A stretch of 64,000 nt of DNA, taken from contig NZ_JAKQZA010000009.1 in the NCBI RefSeq assembly GCF_023008165.1, positions 62,001 through 126,000 on the forward strand. The letters run 5' to 3'. Position numbers and translations under genes: made by a program. This document shows positions 8,945 to 17,292 of the stretch, one piece after another; the first letter of the stretch is position 1; each line of letters opens with the position of its first letter. Below the pieces are notes generated by a model. That model saw only the letters and a list, made by a program, of their open reading frames with translations, did no database searches and was not told where the DNA came from. This DNA is from Kordiimonas laminariae. GTDB taxonomy: Bacteria > Pseudomonadota > Alphaproteobacteria > Sphingomonadales > Kordiimonadaceae.

Positions 8945-9451
8945 ATGTTACCGAAAGTTGATATCAAGCCTGTTGGAATTGATGGTGGTATCGTAAAATA
9001 CCTAGATGCGCCAGAAGCACCAATTCCTGTTAAACTGTATGAACTGTGGAAAACAAAATGTGCGGAAGGGCAAACAAGTATCCCTGGTCGCCACGCTTTT
9101 GATCCACGAGAGATGACGGTTGATTTGCCGTACATCTATGTGCTTGATGTCCATGAAGGCGCTTCAGACTTCACCATGCGCTTGTTTGGTACGGGGCTTG
9201 TTGCAATCTTTGGTAAAGATTACACAGGCATTCAGCTTTCTAAAACTCCTCCTGAGGGACGTTGGCGCGGCGAAGCCTTTCGCAAAGCTGCTTTAGCGCG
9301 GGAGCCGCTTTTTTCTATCTTTAAATGTTGTGATGAAAATGAAGTTGTTTTCTTCACTGAAAACATATTTTTGCCTATGATGGCGGCCGACGGCGAAACT
9401 CTGATGCTGTTGTGTGCTTCAGAGATAATCGACGATCCAGAAAAAAGTTAG
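8945..9451 (+). CDS. PAS_5-type PAS domain protein
   Basis: A 168-residue single-domain protein resembling the alphaproteobacterial PAS_5 family: residues 30-150 carry LYELWKTKCAEG, IPGRHAFDPREM, LPYIYVLDVHE, DFTMRLFGTGLV and GKDYTGIQLS, the usual order of family motifs. Such proteins are probably small-ligand or redox sensors; no output domain is attached here. The start at 8945 is preferred because GGGAG ends 4 bases upstream; a TTG further upstream at 8921 is less likely. It lies between purB and an ECF sigma gene, which it might feed into, but that is conjecture. Confidence 0.8.
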   Translation: MLPKVDIKPVGIDGGIVKYLDAPEAPIPVKLYELWKTKCAEGQTSIPGRHAFDPREMTVDLPYIYVLDVHEGASDFTMRLFGTGLVAIFGKDYTGIQLSKTPPEGRWRGEAFRKAALAREPLFSIFKCCDENEVVFFTENIFLPMMAADGETLMLLCASEIIDDPEKS

Positions 9452-9469
9452 CTTATTTTCAAAAAAAGC

Positions 9470-9499
9470 TGTCACACATTCTTTCCTCTAACTGTCTAA
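9470..9499 (+). promoter_or_regulatory. Candidate ECF-type promoter before the sigma gene
   Basis: TGTCACA at 9470-9476 and TGTCTAA at 9493-9499 are separated by 16 bases, 28 bases upstream of the sigma-factor start. The pair resembles ECF promoters of the TGTCACA / CGTC kind described for ECF41 sigma factors. Autoregulation is common for ECF sigma genes, so this may be the site the protein reads itself. Confidence 0.45.
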
Positions 9500-9527
9500 C
9501 TATATAAATGTTGGAACAGGAGGACAT

Positions 9528-10334
9528 ATGCAGCCTGATATTTTAGATATTGTTAAGCTAGCTCAATGCGGTAATCAGGAAGCTCTTTCTGATGTGGTAG
9601 GGCATGTTCAAGACCAAGTATACCGCTTGGCAATGCGTATGCTCGTTAATCCTGATGATGCAGGTGAGGCGACACAGGAGATATTGATACTTGTTGTTAC
9701 CAAGCTTTCTACATTTGAGGGGCGTAGCCAGTTTTCCACATGGGTTTATAAGGTTGCTGTAAACTACCTTCTATCAGCTAAGAGAAGCTTGGAACGTAAC
9801 AGGGGGTTAAACTTTGATGTATTTCAGGCTGATTTAGAAGATGGTTTACTGGTAGATCCCACACCAGCAGCCGATGATCTCGTCCTTCTTAATGAATTGC
9901 GCATTGCCTGCACGAGCGCGCTTCTTCTTTGCCTACCTGCCGAGCAGCGAATGGCCTATATTCTTGGTGATGTTTTTGAACTGGAACATAACGAAGCTGC
10001 GGAAGCGCTTGATATCAGTCGAGAAAATTATCGTAAACGCTTATCGAGAGCTCGAAAGCAGGTGGTGAGTTTCACAGGGAAGGTTTGTGGGCTGGCAAAT
10101 TCAGCGGCAAAATGCAGTTGCCCTAAACGCCTGCCAAAAGCGAAGGAACTGGGGCGAGTTAATGAGGAACACCTAGCATACGCTGTAGATGATGCGCCTG
10201 CTTACAAAACTGTCCAGCAAGACGTTGAAAAGCTTGTTGATGATTTAAAAGTTCTAAAATTGCAGCGGGCTACGGCGCATTACCAATGCCCGCAAAAATT
10301 GGTGAAAAGGGTAGAGGCCGCTCTCTACGGTTAA
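9528..10334 (+). CDS. ECF sigma-70 family factor with Cys-containing C-terminal extension
   Basis: A 268-residue alternative sigma factor. Region 2 covers about residues 20-95 (VYRLAMRMLVNPDDAGEATQ, then FSTWVYKVAVNY) and region 4 about residues 125-180 (LPAEQRMAYILGDVFELEHN, then ENYRKRLSRARKQV). After region 4 there is a roughly 85-residue extension beginning CGLANSAAKCSCPKR. This resembles a Cys-rich tail seen in a subset of ECF factors and could bind zinc or sense redox state. No anti-sigma gene follows, so the tail may do the regulating. AGGAGG stands just before the ATG. The next gene encodes an exported SnoaL/DUF4440-like protein. Confidence 0.88.
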   Translation: MQPDILDIVKLAQCGNQEALSDVVGHVQDQVYRLAMRMLVNPDDAGEATQEILILVVTKLSTFEGRSQFSTWVYKVAVNYLLSAKRSLERNRGLNFDVFQADLEDGLLVDPTPAADDLVLLNELRIACTSALLLCLPAEQRMAYILGDVFELEHNEAAEALDISRENYRKRLSRARKQVVSFTGKVCGLANSAAKCSCPKRLPKAKELGRVNEEHLAYAVDDAPAYKTVQQDVEKLVDDLKVLKLQRATAHYQCPQKLVKRVEAALYG

Positions 10335-10426
10335 CATTTAACTTCAATCAAATCTTATTAAGCCGTTTCAGATGAATTCTGGAGACAGCTGATTATTGCC
10401 GAAATCAAATCAGAAGGAGCAATACG

Positions 10427-10900
10427 TTGAAAATAATAACGTTTTTCATGCTTGTGTTTTTGCAAGCTTTTTTAACCACAACTGTTAATGCAGAGGATAA
10501 TTTGAAAATGAATACTGAACAGATGGCTGTACTAAATGCCGTGAAATCTATGACTGCATCATTCCATGAAGGTAACCTGGATGGGGTGATGAACAGCTAT
10601 GAAAAAGATGCTGTGATTGTCTTTGAACCGGGCAAAGGAGTGTCCGATGCTGAGGTAATTAAAGAAGCATTTAAAGGCTGGTTTGCTGTCAATCCGCATT
10701 TTGAATATGCGGGACATGATGTAGTAATTTCCGGAGATATTGCTGTGCATTTTGCACCTTGGAAAATGAACGGAACAACGCCAGATGGTCAGAAAATTGA
10801 ACAGTCAGGCCTTTCTGTAGCGGTGCTGAGACGACAAGAAGATGGTAATTGGTTGATGGTTATTGATAACCCTTACGGCGCAGCGCTTCTTGAGCAGTAA
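10427..10900 (+). CDS. Exported SnoaL/DUF4440-like protein
   Basis: A 157-residue protein with a Sec signal peptide (KIITFFMLVFLQAFLTTTVNA) and one NTF2-like fold domain. FHEGNLDGVMNSYEKDAVIVF, then HFEYAGHDVVISGDIAVHF and VLRRQEDGNWLMVIDNP are the usual DUF4440/SnoaL landmarks. The fold binds small hydrophobic ligands and is sometimes catalytic; the role here is unknown. The start is TTG at 10427, supported by AGGAG 7 bases upstream and by the signal peptide it opens. It lies 92 bases after the ECF sigma gene and ends in a strong terminator. Confidence 0.82.
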   Translation: MKIITFFMLVFLQAFLTTTVNAEDNLKMNTEQMAVLNAVKSMTASFHEGNLDGVMNSYEKDAVIVFEPGKGVSDAEVIKEAFKGWFAVNPHFEYAGHDVVISGDIAVHFAPWKMNGTTPDGQKIEQSGLSVAVLRRQEDGNWLMVIDNPYGAALLEQ

Positions 10901-10902
10901 AG

Positions 10903-10929
10903 AAAAGGGCGGTTATGACCGCCCTTTTT
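10903..10929. terminator. Bidirectional intrinsic terminator
   Basis: An 11-bp stem (AAAAGGGCGGT / ACCGCCCTTTT) around a 4-base loop, with T-runs on both strands. It separates the DUF4440-like gene from the convergent fghA gene, which stops 3 bases away. Confidence 0.93.
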
Positions 10930-10931
10930 AA

Positions 10932-11774
10932 TCAAGTTCGTAATGCGGCAGCATGATGCCACAGGTGATCCTCAACAAAGCTTGCAATAAAGAAATAGCT
11001 ATGATCATAGCCTTCTTGCATACGCAAGTTTAGCTTTTGTCCTGTTTTCTCGCATGCTTCTTTAAAGAGTTCAGGCTTCAATTGCCCCTCAAGGAAGTTA
11101 TCGACAAGCCCTTGATCAATCAGAATTTCAGTATCACTTGCCCCGTGCTTTTCAAGGAGTGCACAGGCATCATACTCTGCCCAACCTTCGCGATTTTCGC
11201 CAATGTAACCGGTGAGGGCTTTTTCACCCCACGGGCAATTCATGGGCGATACGATTGGGGCAAAGGCAGAAATGCTTTTGTATGTATCGCGGTTTTTCAG
11301 CCAGATTGTGAGCGCACCGTGGCCGCCCATAGAATGACCCGTAATGCCTTGGCGATTCATATCCGCTGCAAACTCATTTGCAATTAAGGCAGGGAGTTCT
11401 TTGGTGATGTAGCTATACATCTGGAAGTTCTTTGCCCACGGCTCTTCGGTTGCATTCACATAAAAGCCTGCACCTTTTCCGAAATCATATCCTTCATCAT
11501 CTGGCACATCATCGCCGCGTGGGCTGGTATCCGGGCAGATAATCATAAGGCCTAGTTCGCTAGCTATACGCTGGAAGCCTGCTTTCACTGTGGCATTATC
11601 TTCTGTGCAGGTAAGGCCGGACAGGTACCAGAGAACTGGTACCTTGCCGTTTTTCGCCTGTGGTGGTGTGAACACGCTAAAGCGCATCTCGCACCCCAGT
11701 GTTACGCTTACGTGGCTATAATAGCCCTGCATGCCGCCAAAGCACTGGGTTTCACTTACTGTTTGAAATGACAT
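10932..11774 (-). CDS. fghA: S-formylglutathione hydrolase
   Basis: Hydrolyses S-formylglutathione to formate and glutathione, the second step of glutathione-dependent formaldehyde oxidation. The 280-residue alpha/beta hydrolase belongs to the esterase D family: nucleophile elbow GHSMGGHGALT near residue 147, oxyanion-side LSGLTCTEDN near 55, and the catalytic His in GYDHSYFFI near 258. Its ATG overlaps the frmA stop by one base (TAATG), so the two are translationally coupled. Confidence 0.97.
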   Translation of the reverse strand: MSFQTVSETQCFGGMQGYYSHVSVTLGCEMRFSVFTPPQAKNGKVPVLWYLSGLTCTEDNATVKAGFQRIASELGLMIICPDTSPRGDDVPDDEGYDFGKGAGFYVNATEEPWAKNFQMYSYITKELPALIANEFAADMNRQGITGHSMGGHGALTIWLKNRDTYKSISAFAPIVSPMNCPWGEKALTGYIGENREGWAEYDACALLEKHGASDTEILIDQGLVDNFLEGQLKPELFKEACEKTGQKLNLRMQEGYDHSYFFIASFVEDHLWHHAAALRT

Positions 11775-12877
11775 TAAAATTCCACCACACTGCGGATGCT
11801 CTCGCCAGCATGCATCAGGTCAAAAGCTTTGTTGATGTCATCCAGTGGCATTTTATGAGTGATGAGATCATCAATGTTGATTTTGCCGTCCATGTACCAA
11901 TCAACAATTTTCGGAACGTCTGTACGGCCTCTGGCACCGCCAAAGGCGGAACCGCGCCAAACACGGCCCGTTACTAGTTGGAATGGACGTGTGGAGATTT
12001 CCTGCCCAGCGCCTGCAACACCAATGATAATGCTTTCACCCCAGCCTTTGTGGCAGCATTCAAGCGCCTGACGCATGGTGTTTACATTACCAATACATTC
12101 GAAACTGTAGTCTGCCCCGCCGTTTGTGAGATCCATGATCGCTTCCATCACATCGCATTCCTGCGGGTTGACGAAATCTGTCATGCCGAACTGTTTGCCC
12201 ATTGCAGCGCGTTCGTTGTTGATATCGATACCGATAATTTTATCAGCGCCAACCATACGTGCGCCTTGGATAACGTTTAGACCAATACCACCTAGCCCGA
12301 ATACAACAACATTTGAGCCGGGTTCTACCTTTGCATCAAACGCTACCGCGCCAACGCCTGTTGTTACACCGCAACCGATGTAGCAAACTTTATCAAACGG
12401 CGCATCTTCGCGAATTTTAGCCAGAGCGATTTCCGGAAGTACGGTGTGGTTGGCGAATGTTGAACAGCCCATATAATGCAGAATTGGTGTACCATCGATT
12501 GAGAAACGGCTGGTGCCATCAGGCATAACACCACGGCCTTGGGTTTCACGGATGCTTTGGCAGAGGTTTGTTTTTGGGTGCAGACAGTAATCACACTCAC
12601 GGCATTCAGGCGTATAAAGCGGGATTACATGATCTCCCGGTTTCAGGCTTTTCACACCTTCACCAACCTCTACAACAACGCCAGCACCTTCATGGCCTAA
12701 GATAGCAGGGAAGGCGCCTTCAGGGTCATCACCAGAGAGGGTAAAAGCATCAGTGTGGCACACGCCAGTCGCTTTAATCTCTACAAGTACCTCACCAGCT
12801 TTTGGGCCTTCAAGGTCAACAGTTTCAACGGAAAGGGGCTTACCAGCGCCCCATGCGACAGCTGCACGGGTTTTCAT
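11774..12877 (-). CDS. frmA: S-(hydroxymethyl)glutathione dehydrogenase / class III alcohol dehydrogenase
   Basis: NAD-dependent oxidation of S-hydroxymethylglutathione, removing formaldehyde; it also acts as S-nitrosoglutathione reductase. The 367-residue protein shows catalytic-zinc residues ([14 protein letters not shown]), the structural zinc motif C-x2-C-x2-C-x7-C ([15 protein letters not shown]), and the Rossmann motif GLGGIGLNV. It is first gene of a frmA-fghA operon, divergent from a LysR regulator, with a TGTACA tandem site between them that could be the control point. Confidence 0.97.
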   Translation of the reverse strand: MKTRAAVAWGAGKPLSVETVDLEGPKAGEVLVEIKATGVCHTDAFTLSGDDPEGAFPAILGHEGAGVVVEVGEGVKSLKPGDHVIPLYTPECRECDYCLHPKTNLCQSIRETQGRGVMPDGTSRFSIDGTPILHYMGCSTFANHTVLPEIALAKIREDAPFDKVCYIGCGVTTGVGAVAFDAKVEPGSNVVVFGLGGIGLNVIQGARMVGADKIIGIDINNERAAMGKQFGMTDFVNPQECDVMEAIMDLTNGGADYSFECIGNVNTMRQALECCHKGWGESIIIGVAGAGQEISTRPFQLVTGRVWRGSAFGGARGRTDVPKIVDWYMDGKINIDDLITHKMPLDDINKAFDLMHAGESIRSVVEF

Positions 12878-12930
12878 TTTCTATGCCTTTATACTTTAAA
12901 AAACAGGGAATACTGTGAATTTTGCTACAA

Positions 12931-12943
12931 TGTACAATGTACA
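12931..12943. promoter_or_regulatory. Tandem TGTACA palindromes in the frmA / LysR divergent region
   Basis: TGTACA-A-TGTACA, two self-palindromic hexamers one base apart, lies 54 bases upstream of frmA and about 66 upstream of the LysR start. It is a plausible operator for the divergent regulator. Confidence 0.4.
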
Positions 12944-13008
12944 CTGTTGCTGTATAGGTAACAATGTGTTTATACAGCACCTCTGTGTTTCTATATGGAT
13001 ACAATAAA

Positions 13009-13893
13009 ATGCAAGTTTGGGACGGTGTTGTTGAGTTTGTGAAAGTGGTGGATGGCGGTTCATTCAGTCAGGCCGCACAGCATTTAGGGGTGTCTAGGTC
13101 TCATGTTTCAAAGAAAATAAAAGAACTGGAAAACCGGCTCGGGGTTGAGTTGTTGAAACGTACAACAAGGAGCGTGCATCTAACCAATCTTGGCGCTGAG
13201 TTTTACCCGAAGTGTAAACATCTGCTTGTTGAGATGGCAGAAGCACAAGCTTTACTGATTGATGAGGCTGCAAAGCCGCAGGGTATAATCCGTCTCACAG
13301 TTGCGGGCGCTTTTGGGGAGCAGATGCTTGCACCAATCCTTTCGGAATTTGCTATTCAGTTCCCCGATATTTCTGTGGAGGTGGAGTTCACCAACCGCCT
13401 GATCAATTTGGCGGAAGAGCAGTTTGATATAGCCCTTCGGTCAGGCTTCGAGGAAGAGATTATCAGACGGAATGAAATTGCTGAACGCGTATATAATTTT
13501 GATCTGCTTACGGTCGCCAGTCCGTATTATCTCTCTAAGCATGGAAAGCCGATGGCCGCAGGGGATTTGCCAGAGCATAATTGCCTTGCAGGTACGCTGC
13601 CTCATTGGAGATTTCAAACCGAAGACGGGGTGGAAAATGTTGTTGTACGTGGCAGGTGGAAATCCAATAACGGGCGAGCGTTGGTGGAAGCTGCAAAACA
13701 AGGGCTAGGTATTATTCAGGTGCCGCATTTTTATGTGGAAAATGAAGTTGCAGATGGTTCCCTTGTTCCGCTATTGAACCATATAGCATTGAGGGAGCTT
13801 GGCTATTTTGCTGTTGTGCCAACAGAGCACCCACCACGCAGGGTTTCTATCCTGCTGGATTTTTTGAAGGAAAAACTGCTCGCTTGTTCGTGA
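13009..13893 (+). CDS. LysR family transcriptional regulator, probably of frmA-fghA
   Basis: A LysR-type regulator of 294 residues from the chosen start (MQVWDGVVEFVKVVDGG). HTH at about residues 5-60 (FVKVVDGGSFSQAAQHLGVS, RSHVSKKIKELENRLGV), then the ligand-binding domain from about 90 (QGIIRLTVAGAFGEQMLAP). It has the layout of LysR proteins of the DsdC/LTTR2 subgroup usually annotated without ligand. An ATG 45 bases upstream is in frame but adds an atypical N-terminus. Divergence from frmA-fghA suggests it answers formaldehyde or an adduct; this is inference from position. It is followed 51 bases later by the CinA-like gene. Confidence 0.88.
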   Translation: MQVWDGVVEFVKVVDGGSFSQAAQHLGVSRSHVSKKIKELENRLGVELLKRTTRSVHLTNLGAEFYPKCKHLLVEMAEAQALLIDEAAKPQGIIRLTVAGAFGEQMLAPILSEFAIQFPDISVEVEFTNRLINLAEEQFDIALRSGFEEEIIRRNEIAERVYNFDLLTVASPYYLSKHGKPMAAGDLPEHNCLAGTLPHWRFQTEDGVENVVVRGRWKSNNGRALVEAAKQGLGIIQVPHFYVENEVADGSLVPLLNHIALRELGYFAVVPTEHPPRRVSILLDFLKEKLLACS

Positions 13894-13944
13894 GTAGTGA
13901 ATTTATTGATTAGTACCGGTTTCGGTGATGTCGGAGAGTTATTT

Positions 13945-14694
13945 ATGTCTGTTAATGCTGCGCTGTTGATTATTGGTGATGAAATTCTCTCTGGCCGCAC
14001 ACAGGATGCCAATCTGGCGTATCTTGCAAAATGGCTTAATGAAACGGGTATTCAGTTAGTTGAAGTGCGGGTGGTGCCTGATGTTGAGCAGGAAATTGTT
14101 GAAGCAGTGAACGCGCTGCGTACCAAGTATGATTATCTGTTCACAACAGGCGGTATTGGCCCAACCCATGATGATATCACCGTGGATAGTATCGCGGCGG
14201 CTTTTGGTGTGCCGGTTGTGGTTCATGAAAAAGCCTATCAGATGCTTCTGGATTATTACGGTGAAGAAAACTTCACGGAAGCACGTAAACGAATGACACG
14301 TGTACCTGAAGGTGCAGAGTTGATTGATAATCCGGTGTCTATCGCGCCGGGGATCAATATCGAGAATGTATTCATTATGGCAGGTGTGCCAAAGATCATG
14401 CAGTCGATGCTTGAAGGCATTAGACCACACCTGCGCACTGGTCGGAAAGTTTGGTCACAGTCCATGACTGTTTATGCGCCCGAAAGCAAGATTGCAGAAG
14501 AACTGGGGGGTATTCAGGAAAATAACCCTGATACTGGTATTGGAAGTTACCCATTTTATTATAGCAACACGGCGGGCGCACAAATTGTTGTACGTTCAGC
14601 GGATCAGTGTGCGCTTAAAAAGGCTATGGATGAAGTACAGGCACTTTGTTTTGCAAAACGTTTTGAGACAGACGAGCCATCTGAACTGAGTTGA
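13945..14694 (+). CDS. CinA N-domain protein (MoCF_biosynth superfamily)
   Basis: A 249-residue protein of the competence/damage-inducible CinA N-terminal (COG1058) family, related to the MoaB/MogA molybdopterin-binding fold. Motifs: IIGDEILSGRTQDAN at residues 8-22, TTGGIGPTHDDIT near 70 and a VFIMAGVPKIM segment near 150. The C-terminal NMN-deamidase domain of full CinA is absent, as is common in alphaproteobacteria where it is a separate gene. Pyrophosphatase activity on ADP-ribose or FAD is known for relatives. Start at 13945 is backed by GGAG 8 bases upstream; upstream in-frame codons lack a site. Confidence 0.88.
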   Translation: MSVNAALLIIGDEILSGRTQDANLAYLAKWLNETGIQLVEVRVVPDVEQEIVEAVNALRTKYDYLFTTGGIGPTHDDITVDSIAAAFGVPVVVHEKAYQMLLDYYGEENFTEARKRMTRVPEGAELIDNPVSIAPGINIENVFIMAGVPKIMQSMLEGIRPHLRTGRKVWSQSMTVYAPESKIAEELGGIQENNPDTGIGSYPFYYSNTAGAQIVVRSADQCALKKAMDEVQALCFAKRFETDEPSELS

Positions 14695-14713
14695 CAAGCC
14701 TGTCCCTAAAAGG

Positions 14714-14755
14714 ATGTCGCCGACATGTCGTCAGGTGTTTGGCTAGTGAATGTCG
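14714..14755. promoter_or_regulatory. ATGTCG repeat cluster before the CPBP-XRE operon
   Basis: ATGTCG-C-CGACAT is a perfect 13-base palindrome at 14714-14726. Two further direct ATGTCG copies start at 14725 and 14750. The block lies about 80-120 bases upstream of the CPBP start and is a candidate operator for the XRE regulator encoded downstream. Confidence 0.4.
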
Positions 14756-14832
14756 GGCACTTTTCGTGGTGAGGCTCAAGCTGAGTTGATAGCTGTTTGA
14801 AAAAAAACACTATCAATACAGCGAGGTTCACC

Positions 14833-15888
14833 ATGGTATCCCTTTTAAGTTTTTTCCGCCGGGCTGCGGAGAGTTATCCGTTCCTATTTTTCGTATCAAT
14901 TGCGTATGCTTGGTCATGGCCTTTTTGGTGGTTTGCCTATTTTGGTGAGCTGGTCCCAGGTATGAAGTTGGCACTTGTGCTACTGGGTGTGTTTGGTCCC
15001 GCTCTTGCTGGCATAACACTTCTACACTTGCGAAATAATCAGGAAAAAACACAGCAGTCAGGGCGCGGATCTTTTTTCTGCCTTGGGGCAATCTTGGCAG
15101 CTCTGGCAATTGCCGCCTTCAGGTTTGATTTTATGGGGGTTATGGCGCTGGTGCCGTCAGCCGATCACGGTGTGCCGGACGAAACCCCGTGGTATGTTTA
15201 CATTATGTTTGCAGGGGTAGTTGCGCTTTCCGGGTTTGTTATTTCGCAAGCCCGGTCAAATTATCCAACTGTGCGCTCTTTTCTAACTGGGCTGGTGCCT
15301 GACAGGCGTACCTTACTGTTATCAGTTCCTGTTTTACTTTTCCTTCCGGCTTTGATGATTACAGCTAACCTGTTAGCTGATTTGGCAGGAATACCTTATG
15401 ATACGCCGTTATATCTAACCATGCCACTGGCGGAGTGGTTGCCTCTGCTGGCAGTGAAGTTATTTACCGTTGCCATGCTCACGGGAGGTAATGAGGAATA
15501 TGGCTGGCGGGGTGTGTTATTGCCGCTGATGCAGAAGAAATATAGCCCCTTGGTGGCTACGTTACTTATCGCGCTTTTATGGGAGCCTTGGCATATCCCG
15601 CTTACACTAGATATCGTTGGAGCAAAAGAAAACTACTGGCTTATTGTTTTTGCTCGTTATATTGCCATTCTGCCTATCGCGTTAACATTTACCATTCTCT
15701 ATAATTTCAGCCGGGGTTCAATTTTCCTTTGTGTGCTAATGCATGCCGGCTTCAACACCCATGCGCGTTTGTTTGCTGGCAGTGAACTGTTTGCACTTGG
15801 TTTGCTTATCGCAGTTGCTATTGGGATCATTGCGCTTAAGATGTGGCGAAAGGGCCGGGGCTATGTTCCGGAGGTAGCGGGTAAATGA
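14833..15888 (+). CDS. CPBP family intramembrane metalloprotease
   Basis: A 351-residue membrane protein with about eight hydrophobic segments. It carries the CPBP/Abi (CAAX protease-like) motifs: EEYGWRG (motif EExxxR, near residue 220), a second motif LWEPWHIP near 247, and HAGFN near 302, together providing the Glu and His metal ligands. Family members process prenylated or exported peptides, or confer self-immunity to bacteriocins; the substrate is unknown here. The start at 14833 has GAGG 6 bases upstream; a TTG at 14797 is less likely. Its stop overlaps the start of the XRE gene (ATGA), so the two are co-expressed. Confidence 0.88.
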   Translation: MVSLLSFFRRAAESYPFLFFVSIAYAWSWPFWWFAYFGELVPGMKLALVLLGVFGPALAGITLLHLRNNQEKTQQSGRGSFFCLGAILAALAIAAFRFDFMGVMALVPSADHGVPDETPWYVYIMFAGVVALSGFVISQARSNYPTVRSFLTGLVPDRRTLLLSVPVLLFLPALMITANLLADLAGIPYDTPLYLTMPLAEWLPLLAVKLFTVAMLTGGNEEYGWRGVLLPLMQKKYSPLVATLLIALLWEPWHIPLTLDIVGAKENYWLIVFARYIAILPIALTFTILYNFSRGSIFLCVLMHAGFNTHARLFAGSELFALGLLIAVAIGIIALKMWRKGRGYVPEVAGK

Positions 15889-16316
15889 TACACACGAGCG
15901 CTGAAATGGATATAAAGCATCGAAGGTTAGCTAAAAATTGGTCTCAGGAACAACTAGCTGCAATAAGCGGTGTGAGCAGTAGAACAATCCAGCGCATTGA
16001 AAATGGTGCTAAACCGGGTATGGAAACTTTGAAAGCCCTAGCTGCGGGGCTGGAGGTTTCTGTTACTGAACTTCAGGAAGAAGAGATAGAAATAAAAAAA
16101 AGCACCGAAACAAAAGGTTCGATGCTTTTGGGCTTTATTCCATCTTCATGGAAAGCGTTCGTTCTCAACCTTGTACTTTTTATGGTTGTTGAAACCTGGG
16201 TATTAGTGCTGACCCGTTACTTCGAAGTAGGCAAGGAAGTTCCGGGCGCTGTTGCTTTTTTATGGGGCGGCGTTTTAGCATTTCATCTGGTTACGGTTGT
16301 CCGCAAAGATCCGTAA
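15885..16316 (+). CDS. XRE-type HTH regulator with C-terminal membrane domain
   Basis: A 143-residue protein. Residues about 8-60 form an XRE/Cro HTH (RRLAKNWSQEQLAAISGVSS, RTIQRIENG). A charged linker (EEEIEIKKS) and two hydrophobic segments follow (AFVLNLVLFMVVETWVLVL and AVAFLWGGVLAFHLVTVV), like the 2TM domain found in membrane-tethered XRE proteins. It starts inside the last codons of the CPBP protease gene (ATGA overlap). The pairing suggests the protease releases or silences the membrane-held regulator, or the regulator controls the protease; neither is shown. Confidence 0.88.
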   Translation: MIHTSAEMDIKHRRLAKNWSQEQLAAISGVSSRTIQRIENGAKPGMETLKALAAGLEVSVTELQEEEIEIKKSTETKGSMLLGFIPSSWKAFVLNLVLFMVVETWVLVLTRYFEVGKEVPGAVAFLWGGVLAFHLVTVVRKDP

Positions 16317-16328
16317 GGCTGACTGCGG

Positions 16329-17186
16329 TTACCGCTTAAATACCACTGTTTTGTTGCCGTTTAACAGCACACGGTGTTCAAGGTGTAGTTTCACAGCTTC
16401 TGCCAGTGTCACTCGCTCTACATCACGGCCTGTTGTCACCAGATCAGTTACTGACATAGCATGGTTTACCCGCGCTACATTCTGTTCGATGATTGGACCT
16501 TCATCCAAATCAGGTGTTACATAGTGCGCTGTGGCACCAATCAGTTTCACACCTTTATGGAAAGCCTGCTGGTACGGCACAGCGCCTTTGAAGCTTGGCA
16601 GGAAGCTGTGGTGGATATTAATCACCTTACCGGCCAGTTTTTCACATGCTTTATTTGATAGAACCTGCATGTAACGAGCAAGAATAATGAGATCAATTTC
16701 TTCTTCTTCAATCAGTTTGATCAGTTTTTCTTCCTGTTCCAGTTTGTTGTCTTTGGTTACAGGCCAGTGCTGGAACTGAACATCATAGGAAGCAGCAAGC
16801 TTATAACTATCCCGGTGGTTAGAAACCACAGCGCGTACATCCATGTTAATCGCACCGCGTTCTTTGCGGTACAGCAAGTCCATCAAACAGTGATCAAATT
16901 TTGATACCATGATAAGCACTTTTTGCGGTTCGCTTGCATCATGGATATCCCATTCCATCTGGAACTTTTCTGCGAGCGGTTTGAAACGTTCCTTCAGTTC
17001 CGCACAGCTAAGTGAAACATTGATCGGAGAAAAAGCCACACGCATAAAGAACTGGCCGCTATCATCATCCGCATATTGATCACTTGATGTAATATTGCAG
17101 CCAGCACCAGCCAGCATGTTTGCAACGTCTGCAACAATACCGGGTTGGTCTGCGCACGACCATGTAAGGATAAATTTATCAGCCAT
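16329..17186 (-). CDS. purU: Formyltetrahydrofolate deformylase
   Basis: Hydrolyses 10-formyl-tetrahydrofolate to formate and tetrahydrofolate, balancing one-carbon pools. The 285-residue protein has an N-terminal ACT domain (ILTWSCADQPGIVADVANML) and a C-terminal formyltransferase-like domain with the catalytic region INIHHSFLPSFKGAVPY near residue 220 and GATAHYVTPDLDEGPII near 244. The start ATG at 17186 follows GAGAAGAAGA. It converges on the XRE gene with a 12-base gap. Formate release links it to the frmA-fghA pathway upstream, though they are separate units. Confidence 0.95.
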   Translation of the reverse strand: MADKFILTWSCADQPGIVADVANMLAGAGCNITSSDQYADDDSGQFFMRVAFSPINVSLSCAELKERFKPLAEKFQMEWDIHDASEPQKVLIMVSKFDHCLMDLLYRKERGAINMDVRAVVSNHRDSYKLAASYDVQFQHWPVTKDNKLEQEEKLIKLIEEEEIDLIILARYMQVLSNKACEKLAGKVINIHHSFLPSFKGAVPYQQAFHKGVKLIGATAHYVTPDLDEGPIIEQNVARVNHAMSVTDLVTTGRDVERVTLAEAVKLHLEHRVLLNGNKTVVFKR

Positions 17187-17292
17187 TCTTCTTCTCAATC
17201 AAAACTCAAAATCAGAATGCGCAAAAGAACAGGCAAAAGCGCCTGATGCAACTGTTTTTGCTGTAACTATTAGAATTTGAAGGCAAGAATTT

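Noticed and set aside
12931-12943. LexA/SOS box reading of the TGTACA tandem
   Set aside because: Alphaproteobacterial LexA sites are GTTC-N7-GTTC or GAAC-N7-GAAC direct repeats, which this is not.
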